Part shown: in pieces, positions 61,478 to 64,000 of the stretch
Position numbering within the stretch: the stretch's first letter is position 1
Layout: every line of letters starts with the position of its first letter
Assembly: GCF_003226345.1 (NCBI RefSeq)
Contig: NZ_PDOF01000001.1
Span: 1,612,001 to 1,676,000, forward strand
From: Alteribacter lacisalsi
GTDB lineage: Bacteria > Bacillota > Bacilli > Bacillales > Salisediminibacteriaceae
Direction of reading: 5' to 3'
Length of the DNA stretch: 64,000 nucleotides
Notes under the pieces: model-generated
Database searches by the model: none
Told to the model about the DNA's origin: nothing
Seen by the model: only the letters and a program-made list of their open reading frames with translations
Position numbers and translations under genes: made by a program

Positions 61478-61508
61478 AAAAAAGGCAGGCGGTTAGCGCC
61501 ATGCCTTT
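61478..61508 (-). terminator. Terminator of recN
   Basis: The stem AAAAGGCATGGCGC / GCCGCCTGCCTTTT (imperfect middle) is followed on the minus strand by TTTGTCCTG. It abuts the recN stop. Confidence 0.8.
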
Positions 61509-63209
61509 TTATCTTGCCACTTTCATCTCATCTGCCTGTTCTATGAGTTCTTCCGCATGCTTGCGGGTGAGTTCCGTCATTTCAACCCCGGAAATCATAC
61601 GGCCGATTTCTTCCACTTTTTCTTTTTCCGACAGTGGTGTCACCTCTGTCGTAACCCGTCCGTCCCGTTCTCCCTTCGCAATAAACAGATGCGAATCTGC
61701 CATAGCAGCAACCTGGGGAAGGTGGGTGATGCATAGTACCTGTGAACCGGTTGAGATGTGATGAATTTTTTGGGCAATTGCCTGTGCTACACGGCCGCTT
61801 ACCCCGGTATCCACTTCATCAAAAATAAGTGATGTGACGCCTTCATGGCTGGCGAGAATCGTTTTGAGCGCGAGAATAATTCTGGAAATTTCACCACCAG
61901 AAGCAACTTTAACAAGGGGCTTCAACGGTTCTCCCTGGTTGGTGGCCACCATAAATTCCACATCATCCGTCCCGTCTTTCGTAAATGATGGTGATTCATG
62001 ATCGTGAAAAGCCACTTCAAACCGGGTTTTTTCCATGTACAACGCTTTTAATTCCCGCTGGATATCCTGTGTGAGTTTCTTTGCCTGCTTACGCCGCAGT
62101 TCGGTTAGGTGTCTGGCTTCAACAGCCAGGTCCTTTTCTATCGCTTCAAGATCGGATGCCCACTTTTGGAGGTGTTCATCTTTATTCTCGAGAGTCTCCA
62201 CCTCTTCTTCAATTTTAGAGGCATGCTCTAAAACGGCATTAACATTCTCCCCGTATTTTCGCCGAAGGGATAGAATTTCACTCAGCCTTGATTCAATGTC
62301 ATTCAGACGTTCAGGATTGAATTCAATATTTTCTACATAATCCCTCAATGTGAAAGAGGATTCCTCAAGCAGATAATAGCAGTTAGTAATGGTTTCTTTA
62401 ACCTCTTTCAGTGCCGGATCCAGCTCTGTCGCTTCCTCCATCTGGTTTACTGCTACCATTATCCATTCAAGACCTTGATTTTCACCGTAAAGAGCCTGAT
62501 GACTGTCATGTACCCGCTGATACAGCTGCTCACTGTTACTGAGTTTCTGCTTTTCTGCTGTCAACTCTTCATCCTCATCGGGCCTCAGTCGGGCACTTTC
62601 AATTTCATTAAGCTGATAGCGGATCAGGTCCAGCCGCTGAGCAGTCTGCTGTTCATTTTCAGAAAGCTGTCTGTATTGTTTTTTCGTTTTTAATAATCGG
62701 CTGTACAGTGTACTGTACTCTTCTTTCGCACTATTTAAATGCTCTCCAGCAAACCGGTCCAGTAAAAACAGATGCCTGTCCACCTGAAGGAGCTGCTGAT
62801 GTTCATGTTGCCCATGAATGTCCACCAGCAGCTGTCCAACCTGTCTCAGACTTGCCAGTGTGACAAGCTTGCCATTTACACGGCAGATGCTCTTTCCCTG
62901 CTTGGAAATTTCTCTCCTAATGACGACCATACTGTCGTCGGAAAGACCGATTCCAATATCTGTAAGTAACGGTTCGATCTCATCATGGTTTTCAAGTGAA
63001 AACAGGCCTTCAATTTCCGCCCGCTTACTCCCGTGTCTGACAAACTCAACCGACCCTCTTCCACCGATTAAAAGACCGATTGCATCGATAATAATCGACT
63101 TACCGGCTCCCGTTTCACCGGTAAGAACGGTAAGGCCCTCCTCAAAGGGAACCGTTACATGATCGATAATAGCAAAGTTTCGTATAGAAAGTTCAACTAG
63201 CAACAGCAA
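61509..63209 (-). CDS. recN: DNA repair protein RecN
   Basis: A 566-residue SMC-like ATPase. The N-terminal ABC half has Walker A GETGAGKSIIIDAI and the Q-loop region. A long coiled coil occupies about 150-380. The C-terminal half has the signature KVASGGEISRIILAL and Walker B LIFDEVDTGVSG. RecN acts early at double-strand breaks. The start is TTG at 63209 or 63203; AAAGGA upstream fits the first. The gene lies 24 bp after argR, and recN and argR may share a transcript. Confidence 0.96.
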   Translation of the reverse strand: MLLLVELSIRNFAIIDHVTVPFEEGLTVLTGETGAGKSIIIDAIGLLIGGRGSVEFVRHGSKRAEIEGLFSLENHDEIEPLLTDIGIGLSDDSMVVIRREISKQGKSICRVNGKLVTLASLRQVGQLLVDIHGQHEHQQLLQVDRHLFLLDRFAGEHLNSAKEEYSTLYSRLLKTKKQYRQLSENEQQTAQRLDLIRYQLNEIESARLRPDEDEELTAEKQKLSNSEQLYQRVHDSHQALYGENQGLEWIMVAVNQMEEATELDPALKEVKETITNCYYLLEESSFTLRDYVENIEFNPERLNDIESRLSEILSLRRKYGENVNAVLEHASKIEEEVETLENKDEHLQKWASDLEAIEKDLAVEARHLTELRRKQAKKLTQDIQRELKALYMEKTRFEVAFHDHESPSFTKDGTDDVEFMVATNQGEPLKPLVKVASGGEISRIILALKTILASHEGVTSLIFDEVDTGVSGRVAQAIAQKIHHISTGSQVLCITHLPQVAAMADSHLFIAKGERDGRVTTEVTPLSEKEKVEEIGRMISGVEMTELTRKHAEELIEQADEMKVAR

Positions 63210-63233
63210 TCACGTCCTTTGGCTGCAATTAGG

Positions 63234-63683
63234 TTAAAGCATATCAAGAAAACGCTCGCTGACCGGCTCCGTATCATTCTCACCACGGCAGATAATCAAA
63301 ATCGTATCGTCTCCGCAGATCGTCCCCAGCACCTCATTCCAGTCAAGGTTATCGATCAGGGCCCCTACAGCATTTGCATTTCCCGGCAGTGTCTTCATTA
63401 CAATCATATTGTTTGTATGCTCGATCGAAACGAAACTGTCCATCAGAGCACGCTTAAGCTTCTGAAGAGGGTTAAACCTCTGGTCAGCAGGAAGACTGTA
63501 CTTGTATCTCCCGTCAATCATCGGCACTTTTACCAGGTGCAGTTCCTTAATATCCCTGCTTACCGTCGCCTGGGTGACGTTAAAACCGGCACTCCGCAAA
63601 AACGAAACAAGATCGTCCTGGGTTTCCACCTCATTGTTCGTAATAATTTCCCGTATTTTAATATGTCGCTGCCCTTTGTTCAT
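63234..63683 (-). CDS. argR: Arginine repressor/activator ArgR (AhrC)
   Basis: I chose the ATG at 63683 (GGAGGAG seven bases upstream), giving 149 residues, identical in length to B. subtilis AhrC. The winged-helix N-terminus has [19 protein letters not shown]. The C-terminal hexamerisation and arginine-binding domain has [33 protein letters not shown]. It represses arginine synthesis and activates catabolism. Its neighbours tlyA, recN and spoIVB are in the usual order. Confidence 0.96.
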   Translation of the reverse strand: MNKGQRHIKIREIITNNEVETQDDLVSFLRSAGFNVTQATVSRDIKELHLVKVPMIDGRYKYSLPADQRFNPLQKLKRALMDSFVSIEHTNNMIVMKTLPGNANAVGALIDNLDWNEVLGTICGDDTILIICRGENDTEPVSERFLDML

Positions 63684-63813
63684 ATCGTTCTCCTCCGTTA
63701 CATCCACAGGCATTTGCGGTTGAATGTTTATGCTCTTATGTAAATAGTTATAACACGTTACTTTGTATATTAGCTGAAAATAATTCGTTATTCAAATGTT
63801 TACTGCGCACAAA

Positions 63814-63840
63814 AGGGAGACAAAGCGTCCTTGTCTCCCT
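63814..63840 (-). terminator. Terminator of the tlyA-type gene
   Basis: The stem AGGGAGACAA / TTGTCTCCCT is followed on the minus strand by TTTGTGC, between the tlyA stop and argR. Confidence 0.85.
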
Positions 63841-63879
63841 GCAGCCTTACATTTCATCCCTAAAACTTGTTCGGACCAG

Positions 63880-64000
63880 TTAAACCTGCCTGCTCTTAAG
63901 CTCATGTGCTTTTGCAACGATGCGGGCAAAATCTTTTTTTATTGAAGGTCTTTCTTCGTTCTTTAGCGGCTTCTTTAAATATAGAAGAAACTCAATATTA
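63880..64000 (-). CDS. yqxC: TlyA-family rRNA methyltransferase/hemolysin-like, C-terminal 39 residues
   Basis: The frame is open from the window edge to a TAA at 63882-63880. The readable end NIEFLLYLKK ... IVAKAHELKSRQV has the NIEF catalytic-strand ending of TlyA proteins (B. subtilis YqxC), which methylate 16S and 23S rRNA. The location directly upstream of argR is standard in Bacillus. With so few residues, the call leans on synteny. Confidence 0.8.
   Translation of the reverse strand, partial: NIEFLLYLKKPLKNEERPSIKKDFARIVAKAHELKSRQV

Noticed and set aside
61354-61500. A sigma-G or sigma-F promoter for spoIVB
   Set aside because: Partial matches (GTAATA and CATTTTC) are seen on the minus strand, but neither element fits its consensus well enough to report.

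Overview
The window is a chromosomal segment of a low-to-medium GC, endospore-forming member of the Bacillaceae. The evidence is spo0A, spoIVB, tnrA, a bkd operon with a sigma-L promoter, Bacillus-type LexA, Zur, CcpA and TnrA boxes, and a gene order that tracks the Bacillus subtilis yqxC-ahrC-recN-spoIVB-spo0A ... bkd ... yqiW-yqjA ... yqjD-yqjE-yqjH ... yqjM-yqjN-yqjQ-yqjW stretch in reverse. A BacNaV-type sodium channel, C30 carotenoid genes and acidic proteins suggest an alkaliphilic or salt-tolerant genus. This is an inference; no species is claimed. I see no rRNA operon, CRISPR array, insertion sequence with a transposase, or prophage.

Layout. 1-6.5 kb: a truncated TlpA/ResA-like thioredoxin, a YcgR/YcgQ permease pair, a PTS IIA(Glc)-like protein, and a guanine riboswitch in front of xpt and an NCS2 purine permease. 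6.5-19.1 kb: a HAD phosphatase and a two-armed C30 carotenoid cluster. The rightward arm is cruF-like, acyltransferase, glycosyltransferase and crtP-like. The leftward arm is crtN-like, crtN and crtM behind a sigma-B-type promoter. asnO and an unassigned methyltransferase follow. 19.3-25.9 kb: LMW phosphatase, a convergent SOS pair (YolD and a UvrX-type polymerase) separated by a 128-bp tandem repeat, yqjQ, the sodium channel, tnrA with its operator, a divergent polysaccharide deacetylase and a GNAT enzyme. 25.9-33.6 kb: yqjN, a CbpB/DarB-type CBS protein, namA (yqjM), SRPBCC and YaaR proteins, DNA polymerase IV and a MarR regulator. 33.7-39.4 kb: peptidase T-like yqjE and a methylmalonyl-CoA operon (mutase, a B12-domain/epimerase fusion, carboxylase beta subunit) with a cre box, then a tiny Prli42-like membrane gene. 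39.4-45.1 kb: L,D-transpeptidase, yqjA-like exporter, tRNA-Arg(CCG), bacilliredoxin, and a zinc-binding lipoprotein with a giant His/Asp repeat under a Zur-type promoter. 45.2-56 kb: the bkd operon (ptb-bcd-buk-lpdV-bkdAA-bkdAB-bkdB) and its activator bkdR. 56-64 kb: yqzF, a MraY-like/GT2/SteA-like trio, spo0A, spoIVB, recN, argR and the 3' end of a tlyA-type gene.

How the genes fit together. The bkd operon makes branched acyl-CoAs and, from valine and isoleucine, propionyl-CoA. The nearby carboxylase, epimerase and mutase would carry propionyl-CoA to succinyl-CoA, and the cre box suggests catabolite repression. The carotenoid arms together supply synthase, desaturase, oxidase, hydratase, glycosyltransferase and acyltransferase, which fits an acylated glycosyl C30 carotenoid. 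SOS control appears at two convergent genes. Several intergenic gaps hold non-coding repeats with terminal inverted repeats and, in many copies, a GC-rich core.
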